Shown: piece by piece, positions 35,079-44,110 of the stretch
Position numbering within the stretch: the stretch's first letter is position 1
Layout of the letters: every line of letters starts with the position of its first letter
Origin: Marinobacterium jannaschii DSM 6295
GTDB taxonomy: Bacteria > Pseudomonadota > Gammaproteobacteria > Pseudomonadales > Balneatricaceae
Direction: 5' to 3'
Assembly (NCBI RefSeq): GCF_000620085.1
Contig: NZ_KK211070.1
Span: forward strand, 49,929-113,928
Length of the DNA: 64,000 nucleotides
Translations under genes and position numbers: made by a program
The notes under the pieces: generated by a model
Told to the model about the DNA's origin: nothing
Databases searched by the model: none
The model's input: the letters and a program-made list of their open reading frames with translations, nothing else

Positions 35079-36383
35079 ATGGATGAGTTTCAGACTTTGC
35101 CGGCGCAATCAGTGTACATCGACGGCGCTCAATATGTAGTGGGATGCACGTGGATGAGTGCCACGGGAGAGAAACGTCCCAAGCTACCTCGGGCTCAGCA
35201 TGGCCATGTGGTCGATTATAAAGCTGATGGCCACTTAAGCCAGGTCGGCTTCTGTGATGTTCAATATGCCAAAGGCCTTGTGTCTGCGGCTAGTTTGCTG
35301 GCGGAGTGCAGCTTTGTCCGCCATAAAGCGAAGGCAAGCGGCGAGTCAGACAAGCCTTCGGATCTGATCATGATTGAGCTGACTGAGGAAGGCTATTGGT
35401 GGGTTTGTGGTGCAACTGAGGGCGAAGTAGCAATAGGAGGTGATCTGCTGCTGGAAAGCTCTGATGCAGCGTTAACAGCGGCTAATGACCTATTTCACGT
35501 CTTAGGTGGCGATGCCGAGTTCGTGGGTAATGCGATCCAACGACTCGAACTTGAACAGGGGGTTGGCCACGTCACGCTGACCCAATTACTGGAAGAAAAG
35601 AACGGATTTGTTGAGGCCCACCAGCTTGTTAAGGCTGGACTTACGCCAGGGAAAATTGCTCAAGCATCGGTCATGGCAGGAGCGCTCTGCCTGGCTTTGT
35701 ATCTTATCGCCGATCAGCAAGGTTGGTTATTGGAAGATGACGAGCGCCTTAAGTTACTGCAGGAACGGAAAAGAAGCTCTAATCGCGCGGTTGATCAATA
35801 TTACAACACCATTTTTAACCTTCCGCCTGTCGATGAATACGTCGATCACCAGATCGGTTTTATCAAGCGTATTAATGCATTTGACCTACCGTGGGTTTTT
35901 CAAGAAATGCGTTGTTTAGGTACTAGCTGCAAAATATCTTGGCGAAATGAGCACTATGCCCAAATGAGCGAAATGTCTAGCTTGATTGCCGATTCATGCA
36001 CGAAATTCGATCTAGTTCCGCAAGGGAATATTGGTATATGTGAGTTCAATATTCCTGGGGGACAATTACAGGCTCCTAGCTATGTTAATAGCCCGCACCA
36101 GTTAACATCAGCATTTCTGGAATATGCCGGTATTGGTATCGAACATGATATTGCACCTGCAATCACATCACAAATTCGTGGTGCACAAAATGCATCGATC
36201 GGAAAGGTAATGCGGGAGGGACGCTGGTCTCTTTATGGCGATTTTATTGATGTTTCTGATTCAACTCGTGTACAGAAATTGCCTGCTTGGGTTAGAGCGG
36301 AATCCAGCCGCGTTTCAGTAAAAGATAACGGTGGGGCTGTTTCTATAGATATAAAGATTGAGGGTCGATATGTCGTTCAATAA
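35079..36383 (+). CDS. pilO: PilO-like pilus accessory protein
   Basis: 434 residues. The soluble N-terminal half contains GFCDVQYAKGLVSAASLLAE and then a single membrane segment near 198-215 (ASVMAGALCLALYLIAD). A C-terminal helical/alpha-beta region follows. This layout and position after pilN match the IncI PilO family. It overlaps pilP. Confidence 0.75.
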   Translation: MDEFQTLPAQSVYIDGAQYVVGCTWMSATGEKRPKLPRAQHGHVVDYKADGHLSQVGFCDVQYAKGLVSAASLLAECSFVRHKAKASGESDKPSDLIMIELTEEGYWWVCGATEGEVAIGGDLLLESSDAALTAANDLFHVLGGDAEFVGNAIQRLELEQGVGHVTLTQLLEEKNGFVEAHQLVKAGLTPGKIAQASVMAGALCLALYLIADQQGWLLEDDERLKLLQERKRSSNRAVDQYYNTIFNLPPVDEYVDHQIGFIKRINAFDLPWVFQEMRCLGTSCKISWRNEHYAQMSEMSSLIADSCTKFDLVPQGNIGICEFNIPGGQLQAPSYVNSPHQLTSAFLEYAGIGIEHDIAPAITSQIRGAQNASIGKVMREGRWSLYGDFIDVSDSTRVQKLPAWVRAESSRVSVKDNGGAVSIDIKIEGRYVVQ

Positions 36384-36987
36384 ATCAAAAATTGCAGCTG
36401 GGCTTCTGTGCTGTATACCGTACTACGCCGTAGCTGATGAGGCCTCAGTTAACCTGGGTGAAGTTCTGAGCAAAGTACCCGATAGCACGTTGGAGCGAAG
36501 CAAACAGATTAAGAAGTTAGAACATGCCTCCAAGTTCGCCGAATTGCATTACTCGATTTTGCAAACTGCACATAACACCTGGCTGATGCAGCAGGAACGA
36601 CAAAAAATCCTGAATGAAAGTGAGAAGAAAAATAAGGGTAGTGCGTCGTCATCGTCAGAGAAGATCAATGTACAGGAAATGATTGAGCAGGCTTTGTCCA
36701 GCTCGGAACGCCGTCAAGCCTCCACGGTGCCCAAGAAAGAGGGGTCTACACCTGCTGAACCAGCTGAGTCATTGCCAAAGAAACAGCCCGCAACCCGGGT
36801 GAAGCTGCAGAGCCTTTGGGGCAGCCCGAATGATCTGGTGGCTAACGTGACAATTAACTCGAAGCTTCTCGAACTAAAAAGCGGATCTGTTGTACAGGGA
36901 TGGCTTGTCGAAGAGGTCAGCGAGCAAGGCATTGTGCTTACTCGGGAAGGCAAGCAGAAACATTTGTACTATGGCGGGGCGCTCTAA
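36370..36987 (+). CDS. pilP: PilP-like pilus protein
   Basis: ATG 36370 with GAGGG upstream gives 205 residues; a signal peptide ends near YYAVADE. A helical, Gln/Lys-rich centre is followed by a C-terminal beta domain (ELKSGSVVQGWLVEEVSEQG) as in IncI PilP. The stop overlaps the pilQ start. Confidence 0.75.
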   Translation: MSFNKSKIAAGLLCCIPYYAVADEASVNLGEVLSKVPDSTLERSKQIKKLEHASKFAELHYSILQTAHNTWLMQQERQKILNESEKKNKGSASSSSEKINVQEMIEQALSSSERRQASTVPKKEGSTPAEPAESLPKKQPATRVKLQSLWGSPNDLVANVTINSKLLELKSGSVVQGWLVEEVSEQGIVLTREGKQKHLYYGGAL

Positions 36988-38762
36988 TGAACACTATGAC
37001 AGCAGTCACAGGGGCACAAGCTGGCCCCCATAATAAATCTATAATTCCAGACCATAAAACGGCACACCGAACACTGGGTGAGGAGCTGCCTGCTCTGTTG
37101 TCGGTGCACGGTGATATGGCGTTCCTAGAACTGCAGGATGGCAGCATTATTGTGTTGTCCAGCGTAGAGATTGAAAGAAGTGCGCGGCTTCCGGTTCTTC
37201 AGTATGTGAAGCGAAATCACCGAAGCTTGGCAGCTAAGCCTGGCCTCGATGCCTTTATCACTATCAATAGTGGCGCGATTGCTCAGGTACTGAAAGAACA
37301 CAATTCAACCGTTGGGGAAGCCACTAAGGCGGAGCAAACCGCTGATGAATTGCTAGGTGAAGCTGTTCGCAGAAAGGCCTCAGATATCCATATTTTTGTT
37401 CGTGGCCATGCGTCGGCCTCCGTTTCGCTTCGTATTATGGGCGAAATGGTCCCATCGGAACGGACTTTTGATCCAGTCGAGTTAGACCAAGCCGTTAAGT
37501 ATCTTTATGGAGATCAAACCGGATCCTCTCAGTCTGAAAAAAACGGCTTTGAACCGGGGCGTGGGCAAAGTGCCACCATCGAAGAACGTCGACGCGAAGG
37601 CAAGATGGTTCGTTTCCGTTACCAGGATCAGGCGATTGAAGCCAAATCGGACCGCTATCACGTCTCACTGCGTACGATCGACCTGGACTCGGATCTTTAT
37701 AAGCGGCCCTTAACTGAGATGGGATATAACCGGGATCAGGTAGGCCTACTGGACGATGCGCTCCTTAATGGTGTCGGCGGGCTGATGCTGGTGGTGGGTG
37801 CGACCGGTGACGGTAAGACGACGACCTGTGCCGGATTGCTGCACAAGTATGTCAGTGCTACCGGTGGACGACGCCAAGTTATCACGCTGGAAGACCCGAT
37901 CGAGTACGTGGTTGACGGTGTAGTACACACCCAAGTGAACGGTGAAAAGGGCGGGTGGGTGAAGGCAACTGCCGATATTCTTCGACGGGATCCGGATCTT
38001 ATCTTTCAGGGTGAAATGCGTACCCCGGAGAGTGCTTCTAATACTGTTCAGGCTGCGCTGTCTGGCCATAAAACCCTAGTCACAGTTCATGCTAATTCAG
38101 CAATAGAAGCGCTTTCAAGGCTGAATGAACTGGGGATCGATTGGCGAATGCTCGGTCAGGATGGCTTTATTCGAGCTGTCGTATTCCAGCGACTTTTGCC
38201 AACCGTGTGCCCTCACTGCTCAAAATCCATGGCGGATCTGGAAGAGGCTTCGCCGGAAGAGTTGAGCCGTCTTGGATTCACTTCAGGCTTACTGAATCGA
38301 GTGAGACGGGTTGCCCGCTCTCATATGGATAACGTGAGATTCCGAAATCATGACGGATGCAAACATTGCTTGGCTGGGATTGGCGGGCGAACTGCTGCGC
38401 CAGAGGTACTTACCCTGGATCCTGGGATGAGGAAAGCGATCGCTCAAGGCGCATTGAATGAAGCGCATGAGCAGTGGATTCAGCAGGGGGCAATTGGCAG
38501 AGATGATCACGGTTTGGGTGGTGATGGATCTGTTGATCAAAAAGTACTGGGTTACAGCGCATTTGATTCGGCCCTAGACAAGATGAAAGACGGGCTGGTT
38601 TGTCCGCGTGATGTAGAAGAGAAGATCGCGAACCTGGCTCTGAAAGGCGTTGAAGCCGATCAACAAATTGGCGGGATTGAAGTGCCGATGCTTCTCGGCG
38701 CTAAGGAAGCTGAAGGACCGGATAATCAGTTTGCTGATGATACGCAGGGGTGGCCTGTCTAA
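36987..38762 (+). CDS. pilQ: PilQ-type pilus assembly ATPase
   Basis: The 591-residue ATPase starts at ATG 36987 overlapping the pilP stop. Walker A GATGDGKTTT lies near 270-279, Asp box ITLEDPIEYV near 299, Walker B DLIFQGEMRTPESA near 337-350 and His box HKTLVTVHANSA just after. Two CxxC pairs (CPHC near 407, CKHC near 455) form the zinc motif of GspE/PilB-type extension ATPases. It powers assembly of the thin pilus. Confidence 0.92.
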   Translation: MNTMTAVTGAQAGPHNKSIIPDHKTAHRTLGEELPALLSVHGDMAFLELQDGSIIVLSSVEIERSARLPVLQYVKRNHRSLAAKPGLDAFITINSGAIAQVLKEHNSTVGEATKAEQTADELLGEAVRRKASDIHIFVRGHASASVSLRIMGEMVPSERTFDPVELDQAVKYLYGDQTGSSQSEKNGFEPGRGQSATIEERRREGKMVRFRYQDQAIEAKSDRYHVSLRTIDLDSDLYKRPLTEMGYNRDQVGLLDDALLNGVGGLMLVVGATGDGKTTTCAGLLHKYVSATGGRRQVITLEDPIEYVVDGVVHTQVNGEKGGWVKATADILRRDPDLIFQGEMRTPESASNTVQAALSGHKTLVTVHANSAIEALSRLNELGIDWRMLGQDGFIRAVVFQRLLPTVCPHCSKSMADLEEASPEELSRLGFTSGLLNRVRRVARSHMDNVRFRNHDGCKHCLAGIGGRTAAPEVLTLDPGMRKAIAQGALNEAHEQWIQQGAIGRDDHGLGGDGSVDQKVLGYSAFDSALDKMKDGLVCPRDVEEKIANLALKGVEADQQIGGIEVPMLLGAKEAEGPDNQFADDTQGWPV

Positions 38763-39811
38763 TGCTGTCTCTACTTCGCGGTGTCAAAAAAGCACAAGCT
38801 ACTAAGCCATCCAATATCCGCAAACTAAATCCTGCAGAGCGGATCAATTTGTATGAAGTCCTTGCGGATCGTGCCGATCAGGGGGCCTTTGCTGAAGGGA
38901 TTGAGAAATTAGCTCTGCTATACCAGTCCCGAAAGGGCAAGAGTTCTGCTTTTAAGGCTGCGCTCTATCATCACATCCGAGCAACCAGTAGCCGAAAAGG
39001 TCAGCAGATAGCCACCAGCTTGTCAGGTCTCATTCCAGATGATGAGAAGACGACCATCACGACTATGGAATCTGCTGGCCGTTTGGCTGACGGCTTTAAA
39101 CGGGCCAGGGTTCAGGTTGAGGAGTCAATAGCGCGTAGAAAACAGATAAGCGCGATGCTAATTCCAATTATTTTTTACGCACTGAGTCTGTATGGCGTTA
39201 TAAAAGTTATGGGTACGATGGTACTTCCAATAATGGTAAAGGACGGGAGTAGTAACGCGTTAATCATATTGGGAAGCAATATCGAAGCTATCGGGTTTGC
39301 ACTGATCGCAATGATCGTCGCGGCATATTTTTACTTGGCGAAAGCCATTCCTCATGGAGACCCTACGGGATCTATTCGTAAATTTCTTGATAACTATGTT
39401 CCGCCATGGAGCTTATTCAAAATCTTCTCATCAATTGCCTTCTTGGAAGGGTTTGCCGTTATGAAAGAGGCGGACAAGTCTGATAAGGAAGCGTTTATTG
39501 TGCTGAGAAGTGCATCGAATAGCCTTTGGTATCGTAGTTGTATTAACAGAATGATGGAGAATCTTCGAAATCCGCAGTATACGGCATTAGCCAATAACCC
39601 AATATTCAGCCTGGAGGCGAATGACAATATCTTAAGCATGGGGTCGTCGATATCCCCTGATTATCTTTTAAGGCTGGCAGAATCGGAAAAGGAGCGTGCT
39701 GACAAGCTGATTGGTATTACCAGTAACATTATTAAATATACAACGATGGCTCTGATCGTAGCCGTTTTGTATCAAGTGTTTGTGTCCTATATCGAAGGAC
39801 TGAGTTTCTAA
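38762..39811 (+). CDS. pilR: PilR inner-membrane platform protein (GspF family)
   Basis: ATG 38762 overlaps the pilQ stop (TAATG), giving 349 residues; a GTG at 38750 is the alternative. Two T2SS_F-type repeats are seen, each a helical bundle followed by long hydrophobic segments (about 132-160, 170-195 and 322-343). It is the pilus assembly platform. The second repeat is compact. Confidence 0.85.
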   Translation: MLSLLRGVKKAQATKPSNIRKLNPAERINLYEVLADRADQGAFAEGIEKLALLYQSRKGKSSAFKAALYHHIRATSSRKGQQIATSLSGLIPDDEKTTITTMESAGRLADGFKRARVQVEESIARRKQISAMLIPIIFYALSLYGVIKVMGTMVLPIMVKDGSSNALIILGSNIEAIGFALIAMIVAAYFYLAKAIPHGDPTGSIRKFLDNYVPPWSLFKIFSSIAFLEGFAVMKEADKSDKEAFIVLRSASNSLWYRSCINRMMENLRNPQYTALANNPIFSLEANDNILSMGSSISPDYLLRLAESEKERADKLIGITSNIIKYTTMALIVAVLYQVFVSYIEGLSF

Positions 39812-39851
39812 AAAATCTACTCTAGCAACATTAATTAAGGAAAACGTTGTG

Positions 39852-40427
39852 ATGAAGAAAAATACTATGGTTGTAGAAATGAAAGATGGAAAAGGCTTCA
39901 AAAAAACAGTGAAGAAGCAGAAAGGCTACGGCTTGATGGAAATTATGCTCGGTGTGGCCATCGTCGGTGTATTGGGAGCCGCTATTTTGCCGAAAGGCTT
40001 ACAGCTGAAACACGATAGCGAAGCGAAAGACAATGCTGGTCTGGTGCTGCAGATGTTTGAATCGTTGGAAGTTCGCTGGCCTGACGGTCCATACGCCGGT
40101 TTGGATAATGATTGGGCAATTGCAGCAGGTCTGGTTCCTACAGCTTATGTGAACGGTACCAACATCGAGAACAGTTATGGATTTCTGCCAGCTTTCACCG
40201 GGACGACTCTTACCGGTGGTGCGACTAACGCGGCTAAACAGCTGACCTGGCCTGTGGCTCCAGAGGGGTGCTTGGTGTTCACGCAGCAAGTGAGTGAAGG
40301 TATCGACCAGATCACTGTAGGTACAACTGTTGTGAAAACGCCGACTACCAGCTTGGATGTGGCTGGCGCGACTACCGCGTGCAATGTGGGTACCCAAAGC
40401 ATCAACGTGATTATGGCCACCCGCTAA
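39852..40427 (+). CDS. pilS: PilS major type IVB prepilin
   Basis: The 191-residue prepilin has a long leader (about 27 residues) and cleavage motif KGYG|LMEIMLG followed by a hydrophobic helix (MLGVAIVGVLGAAIL). Two Cys in the C-terminal half (EGCLVF and TACNVG) can form the usual disulfide loop. AAGGAAAAC precedes the start. It is cleaved by a prepilin peptidase not seen in this window. Confidence 0.9.
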   Translation: MKKNTMVVEMKDGKGFKKTVKKQKGYGLMEIMLGVAIVGVLGAAILPKGLQLKHDSEAKDNAGLVLQMFESLEVRWPDGPYAGLDNDWAIAAGLVPTAYVNGTNIENSYGFLPAFTGTTLTGGATNAAKQLTWPVAPEGCLVFTQQVSEGIDQITVGTTVVKTPTTSLDVAGATTACNVGTQSINVIMATR

Positions 40428-40442
40428 GCTAAGGGAAGTAGT

Positions 40443-41420
40443 ATGACCATGTCTTTTCCGCACGATCTGTATCTTTTCTTTGACGGCCATGATTGGCCTA
40501 AAGAGCCTTTTTCTGGTTTAGTTTTTAATGAAGGGGGGCAGGAAAGGTTATCTGGCGCAGTGGGCCAGGGTATGCAGCAACTGCTCAGCTGTCTCGCATC
40601 AGAACAGGTTAGAGAGAAGATCGAGCCCGTTGGGGAGGGCATGGTTACCCTGGATAAAAGTTTAACTGATGGCCTAGAGGTGTTTTACCGTTGCACTCAG
40701 CTATCGCAGATTACAGACGGTAAGGCGTTGCACTTCGCTCTGATTGAGAATGAATGGCCTTCGTTAACGAATCAAACGGCTAAGGTGAGCTTCGATCGGA
40801 AGCTACAAGCGGCAATTGAAAAGGTGCGCCTTCCTAAGACGGAAGGAGGCCTTTATCTATTCATAGGGGAGCCTGGCAGTGGTCGCACAACAGCAGCGGC
40901 TGCAACCTATGGACATCTATGCGAGTCCTTCGAAGGTGTTGGCTGGGCGGTCTCTACTTCACACGAAGTTGTGATGAAAGGGCAAAAAGGCCGATCGGTA
41001 GCATTCCAACTTGAAACCTCAACGGATACAAACCTAGCCAGTTCAGTCCGACAAGCGAGTGGACTCTTTCCCAGAACTGGCCGCAAGTTCCTCTACGTCA
41101 GTGAAATCGATAGTCACGCAGAGTTTGAAGCTGTGATGGATGCCGTATTTCGAGGCGTAATCGTTGTCACGACCTTGAGGAGTACCGACATCGAGTTCGC
41201 AATTGAGCGCCTCGTGAAGGGGATCCACCTGAAAGGGACTCAGCTCGCTCGGACGTTAAAGTTAATTTGCCGCAGTTATAAGCACCCTCAGACACAAAGG
41301 ATAACTTATCAGTGCCTGCCTATGTACCGGCCAGAAACGATCGCCATGGTCAAGAATGGCACAGTTAACAAGCATCTGAAATTAGAACTGGAGCAGATCG
41401 AGAATGACCTTAAACGGTGA
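40443..41420 (+). CDS. PilT-like, divergent pilus ATPase
   Basis: The 325-residue protein aligns in pattern with PilT-type ATPases. Walker A is GEPGSGRTT near 141-149, with Arg in place of the usual Lys. The Walker B region is KFLYVSEIDSHAEF. The His box is altered to VVTTLRSTDIE (no His). So motor residues are changed, and it may be a weak or regulatory ATPase. In R64 pilT encodes a transglycosylase, so this is not the R64 gene of that name. It lies between pilS and pilV and overlaps pilV. Confidence 0.7.
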   Translation: MTMSFPHDLYLFFDGHDWPKEPFSGLVFNEGGQERLSGAVGQGMQQLLSCLASEQVREKIEPVGEGMVTLDKSLTDGLEVFYRCTQLSQITDGKALHFALIENEWPSLTNQTAKVSFDRKLQAAIEKVRLPKTEGGLYLFIGEPGSGRTTAAAATYGHLCESFEGVGWAVSTSHEVVMKGQKGRSVAFQLETSTDTNLASSVRQASGLFPRTGRKFLYVSEIDSHAEFEAVMDAVFRGVIVVTTLRSTDIEFAIERLVKGIHLKGTQLARTLKLICRSYKHPQTQRITYQCLPMYRPETIAMVKNGTVNKHLKLELEQIENDLKR

Positions 41421-42819
41421 AAGGTTTGCAGGATGTGCTCGGCTACAGAGTGGCTATAGCCTGCCAGAGATTTCTATAGGCTTAGTCGTAGCCAGCATCC
41501 TGGCGTTAGCAGGCCAGCGAGCTTTAGAGCACAGCCGAGAAACTCAGCACTATGAGAAACTGGGCAATCGGGTTGCTCAGTACAATACTGCCGTTGCCAA
41601 GTGGACCGTTGATCAGGGCGCGACAGTTATACCCAACACATACACGGGCGTTGATTGGCTCAAAGATGCACCTGGATGCGGTTTGCCCTCCGGGGGCACT
41701 GTTGAGTATCTCCCCTGTGGCTTCACTTTTACTGACCTCAAGTATGGGGGCGATCCCACTACTGTTGTCACGAATGCAGCGGGCGTCACCGCGGCTAATA
41801 CGACCTGGCCACAGATTACCGTAGCGGGAGAGGCGCAGGTCTTAGGCCCCGCTTACACAGTGGCTAAGGCACAGCAATCGACCACCGAAGCGATGAATGC
41901 TGTGACTACCTATGCCGATGACTCAAACGGTACGCTGCTGGCAAATGTTGCCTTTAACGCAGCGACCGGTGTGTTTCTACCGCGCAATGGATCGTTACCG
42001 ATGACCGGTAACCTGGATATGGGCGGCTTCAGTGTCATCAATGCCGACACAGGTAACTTTACAGGTGCGGTATCGGCGGGCTCATTGTCCACCAGCGGAA
42101 GCCTGTCTGCAGGTAGCGCATCGATCGCAGGTGCTGTTTCAGCGGCAAGTGCGTCTTTCACCGGGAATATCAGTACTGGCTCCCTAAATGCTACTGGTGG
42201 CGTGTCAGCTGCTTCTGTAACGGCGACTACCGCCACCGTCTCTGATACTGCATCGATCGATAAACTGCAGGGTAATCTGCAAATTACTAATGTGGTGACT
42301 TCCGGAGCGGCGTGTACGTCGACAGGAAGCTTAGCCGTAGATGCAACGGGTGCACTGTTGTCTTGCGTCTCCGGATCCTGGGCAGTGCCAGGCGGGGGTG
42401 GAGCCGGTGATGAAGCAGGTCAGATTGCGGCCTTTACTTCGGGGTGTCCAAGTGGTTGGTCCGAATATAGAAGCGCTCGCGGACGTGTACTTATTGGTAC
42501 GGGAAGGTACTCTGAAAGCTATGCCAATGGCCGAAGAAGAAATTTTGTGTATCGTCCGGGCGACAGAGGCGGGGAAGCTTTCCATCAGCTGACTGAAGCT
42601 GAGCTTGCTTCGCACTCACATGGATCCAGCAATGCTCAGGTTCCTTATGGCAGACCCAACCCAGGTCTTCATCCGGGATCGGCATACATCCGCTCGTTTT
42701 CGGATAGTGTCTACTCCGGGAATTTATCGGCACCCGTAACCATTGGCAGTAGCGGTAGTGATATAGAGCACGAAAACCGGATGCCCTATGTAGCGGTAAG
42801 CTGGTGTCAGAAATCCTAA
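41404..42819 (+). CDS. pilV: PilV minor pilin/adhesin with tail-collar-like tip
   Basis: The 471-residue protein has a prepilin start SGYSLPEISIGLVVASILAL. A repetitive Ser/Ala/Thr/Gly region follows at about 205-300 (SAGSLSTSGSLSAG-type repeats). The C-terminal 110 residues (CPSGWSEYRSARGRVLIGTG, ELASHSHG, NRMPYVAVSWC) resemble phage tail-collar domains. In R64 the PilV tip chooses the recipient by LPS binding and is varied by a shufflon. No shufflon repeats or rci-type recombinase adjoin it here; a terminator follows directly. Confidence 0.88.
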   Translation: MTLNGERFAGCARLQSGYSLPEISIGLVVASILALAGQRALEHSRETQHYEKLGNRVAQYNTAVAKWTVDQGATVIPNTYTGVDWLKDAPGCGLPSGGTVEYLPCGFTFTDLKYGGDPTTVVTNAAGVTAANTTWPQITVAGEAQVLGPAYTVAKAQQSTTEAMNAVTTYADDSNGTLLANVAFNAATGVFLPRNGSLPMTGNLDMGGFSVINADTGNFTGAVSAGSLSTSGSLSAGSASIAGAVSAASASFTGNISTGSLNATGGVSAASVTATTATVSDTASIDKLQGNLQITNVVTSGAACTSTGSLAVDATGALLSCVSGSWAVPGGGGAGDEAGQIAAFTSGCPSGWSEYRSARGRVLIGTGRYSESYANGRRRNFVYRPGDRGGEAFHQLTEAELASHSHGSSNAQVPYGRPNPGLHPGSAYIRSFSDSVYSGNLSAPVTIGSSGSDIEHENRMPYVAVSWCQKS

Positions 42820-42832
42820 TCTTCCGATGTAA

Positions 42833-42870
42833 GAAAAAAGGCGATCTAATAGATCGCCTTTTTGTTTTTT
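42833..42870. terminator. Terminator of the pil operon
   Basis: AAGGCGATCT-AAT-AGATCGCCTT followed by T-rich sequence; A-rich on the left. Confidence 0.9.
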
Positions 42871-42898
42871 GCTTACTGTTCTTGGGTCCCTTCACACT

Positions 42899-43339
42899 TC
42901 ACACTTCACTGCTTCCTATCCAATGATCACCGAGATAGGCATCCGCTACGTTATAGGCGCTCATGTGGACTTTAGCCGTTTCCTGGCAGAGCTGCTGGTG
43001 ATCCCAGCCCGCCTCAGGTGCCGGAACGGTGCGCACCAGAATGCCATTCACGACGATCTTCAGGCTGTGCTTTCGGATCGGACTGAGTATGTCGAGTTCG
43101 CCATGTTGTATGTCGGTAATCAGGTGAAGTGAGCCATGAGCAGGGCCTTCATTGGTCAGTCGATAGCGTTCATTTCCTTCCTCCCAGCCATTGTGCCACT
43201 CTTCATGATCCCACTGCCCGGCCGAGTGAGGGTTGGCTGAAGCGGGTTGCCCCGTTATGCCGCTATGAAAGCCCTTCGCATTAATGGTCTTACCTTGTCT
43301 AGCATACCGCTTCAGCTCTTTATCTAGTGGAATAGTCAC
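42899..43339 (-). CDS. Hypothetical protein
   Basis: GTG start at 43339, 146 residues. Rich in His/Trp/Glu (QWDHEEWHNGWEEGNERYRL). No family known. A copy of the conserved 20-bp promoter element lies 22-41 bp upstream. Confidence 0.6.
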   Translation of the reverse strand: MTIPLDKELKRYARQGKTINAKGFHSGITGQPASANPHSAGQWDHEEWHNGWEEGNERYRLTNEGPAHGSLHLITDIQHGELDILSPIRKHSLKIVVNGILVRTVPAPEAGWDHQQLCQETAKVHMSAYNVADAYLGDHWIGSSEV

Positions 43340-43360
43340 TTTAGTTCCGCTTAGAGATAT

Positions 43361-43380
43361 AATTTAGCTTAATTATATTG
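43361..43380 (-). promoter_or_regulatory. Conserved promoter/operator element
   Basis: AATTTAGCTTAATTATATTG is 17 of 20 identical to the dotD element, in the same orientation to its gene. It also contains TTTAGCTTAA, close to the KorA operator core TTTAGCTAAA. Confidence 0.5.
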
Positions 43381-43458
43381 TTCTAAGGCCGCAGCAAACA
43401 GCATGGACCAGAGTTCGGTATCGTCGGGCCACTTCTTTCGCTGACCGACTGAGCCCAT
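43369..43458 (-). CDS. Possible 29-residue peptide
   Basis: MGSVGQRKKWPDDTELWSML... after GGAAGA. It follows the 41-residue ORF on the same strand. Too short for family assignment. Confidence 0.3.
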   Translation of the reverse strand: MGSVGQRKKWPDDTELWSMLFAAALEQYN

Positions 43459-43492
43459 TCTTCCAATTCGCCCCTATCCGTGAATTCAGCTG

Positions 43493-43618
43493 TTACTTGA
43501 TTCCAGATCCAGCGATCACCGATGCTCCAGAATTTTCGTTACTAACTAGCTGCGGGGAAGCGACTTCAGCTTCTTCATTGAACAGGTACTCTAGGCTGTT
43601 TACAAATCCGTTTTTCAT
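43493..43618 (-). CDS. Possible 41-residue peptide
   Basis: ATG 43618 is preceded by AAAGGAGAACACA, a very good ribosome binding site. The acidic peptide (MKNGFVNSLEYLFNEEAEVA...) has no known family. Confidence 0.5.
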   Translation of the reverse strand: MKNGFVNSLEYLFNEEAEVASPQLVSNENSGASVIAGSGIK

Positions 43619-43786
43619 TGTGTTCTCCTTTGCTTGAGAGGCTAAAACTCAACAAACCATATCCCATTAGAGATATAATTAAGAAATATATTGCTTAGAA
43701 AGGCTATATTTTGATTGATGTTCATAGCTTTCCCAGTATGCTTGGGAAGCATCGTTCAGAGCGTTATGGGGAGAGATCCGGAGAAC

Positions 43787-44032
43787 ATGATCGAAAAAGG
43801 TAATACGCCAGCAGAATACGTCGACTTGTTGTTTGAGCGGGTCATCCCGAGAGGAGCCACTAACCTCAGATTGAAGGAGGCGGTGAAAACATATTTGGTG
43901 GAGGGGGGGAAACAGGAAGATATCGCTGAACAGTTTGACGTCACACAGCCGGCTATGGCCAGACAGTTAAAAGTGCTGCGCAAGTTGGATTGCTGGGCCG
44001 AAAAAGTAGCGCCGTTTCACAAGGGCCCCTAG
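43787..44032 (+). CDS. KorA/TrfB-like HTH regulator
   Basis: ATG 43787 after GGAGAAC gives 81 residues. The HTH (LKEAVKTYLVEGGKQEDIAEQFDVTQPAMARQLKVL segment, about 26-61) has the spacing of TrfB/KorA repressors. KorA controls replication and transfer genes on IncP plasmids. It is a candidate for binding the conserved promoter elements in this window. A run of seven G lies in the coding sequence near 43903. Confidence 0.65.
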   Translation: MIEKGNTPAEYVDLLFERVIPRGATNLRLKEAVKTYLVEGGKQEDIAEQFDVTQPAMARQLKVLRKLDCWAEKVAPFHKGP

Positions 44033-44110
44033 TCGTCAGGCGCAAATGGTCTGATGCCGCTAGAGGTGTGGTAAAGGGCTAGTCATGGAAAGGATTGACT
44101 AAGTATCACT

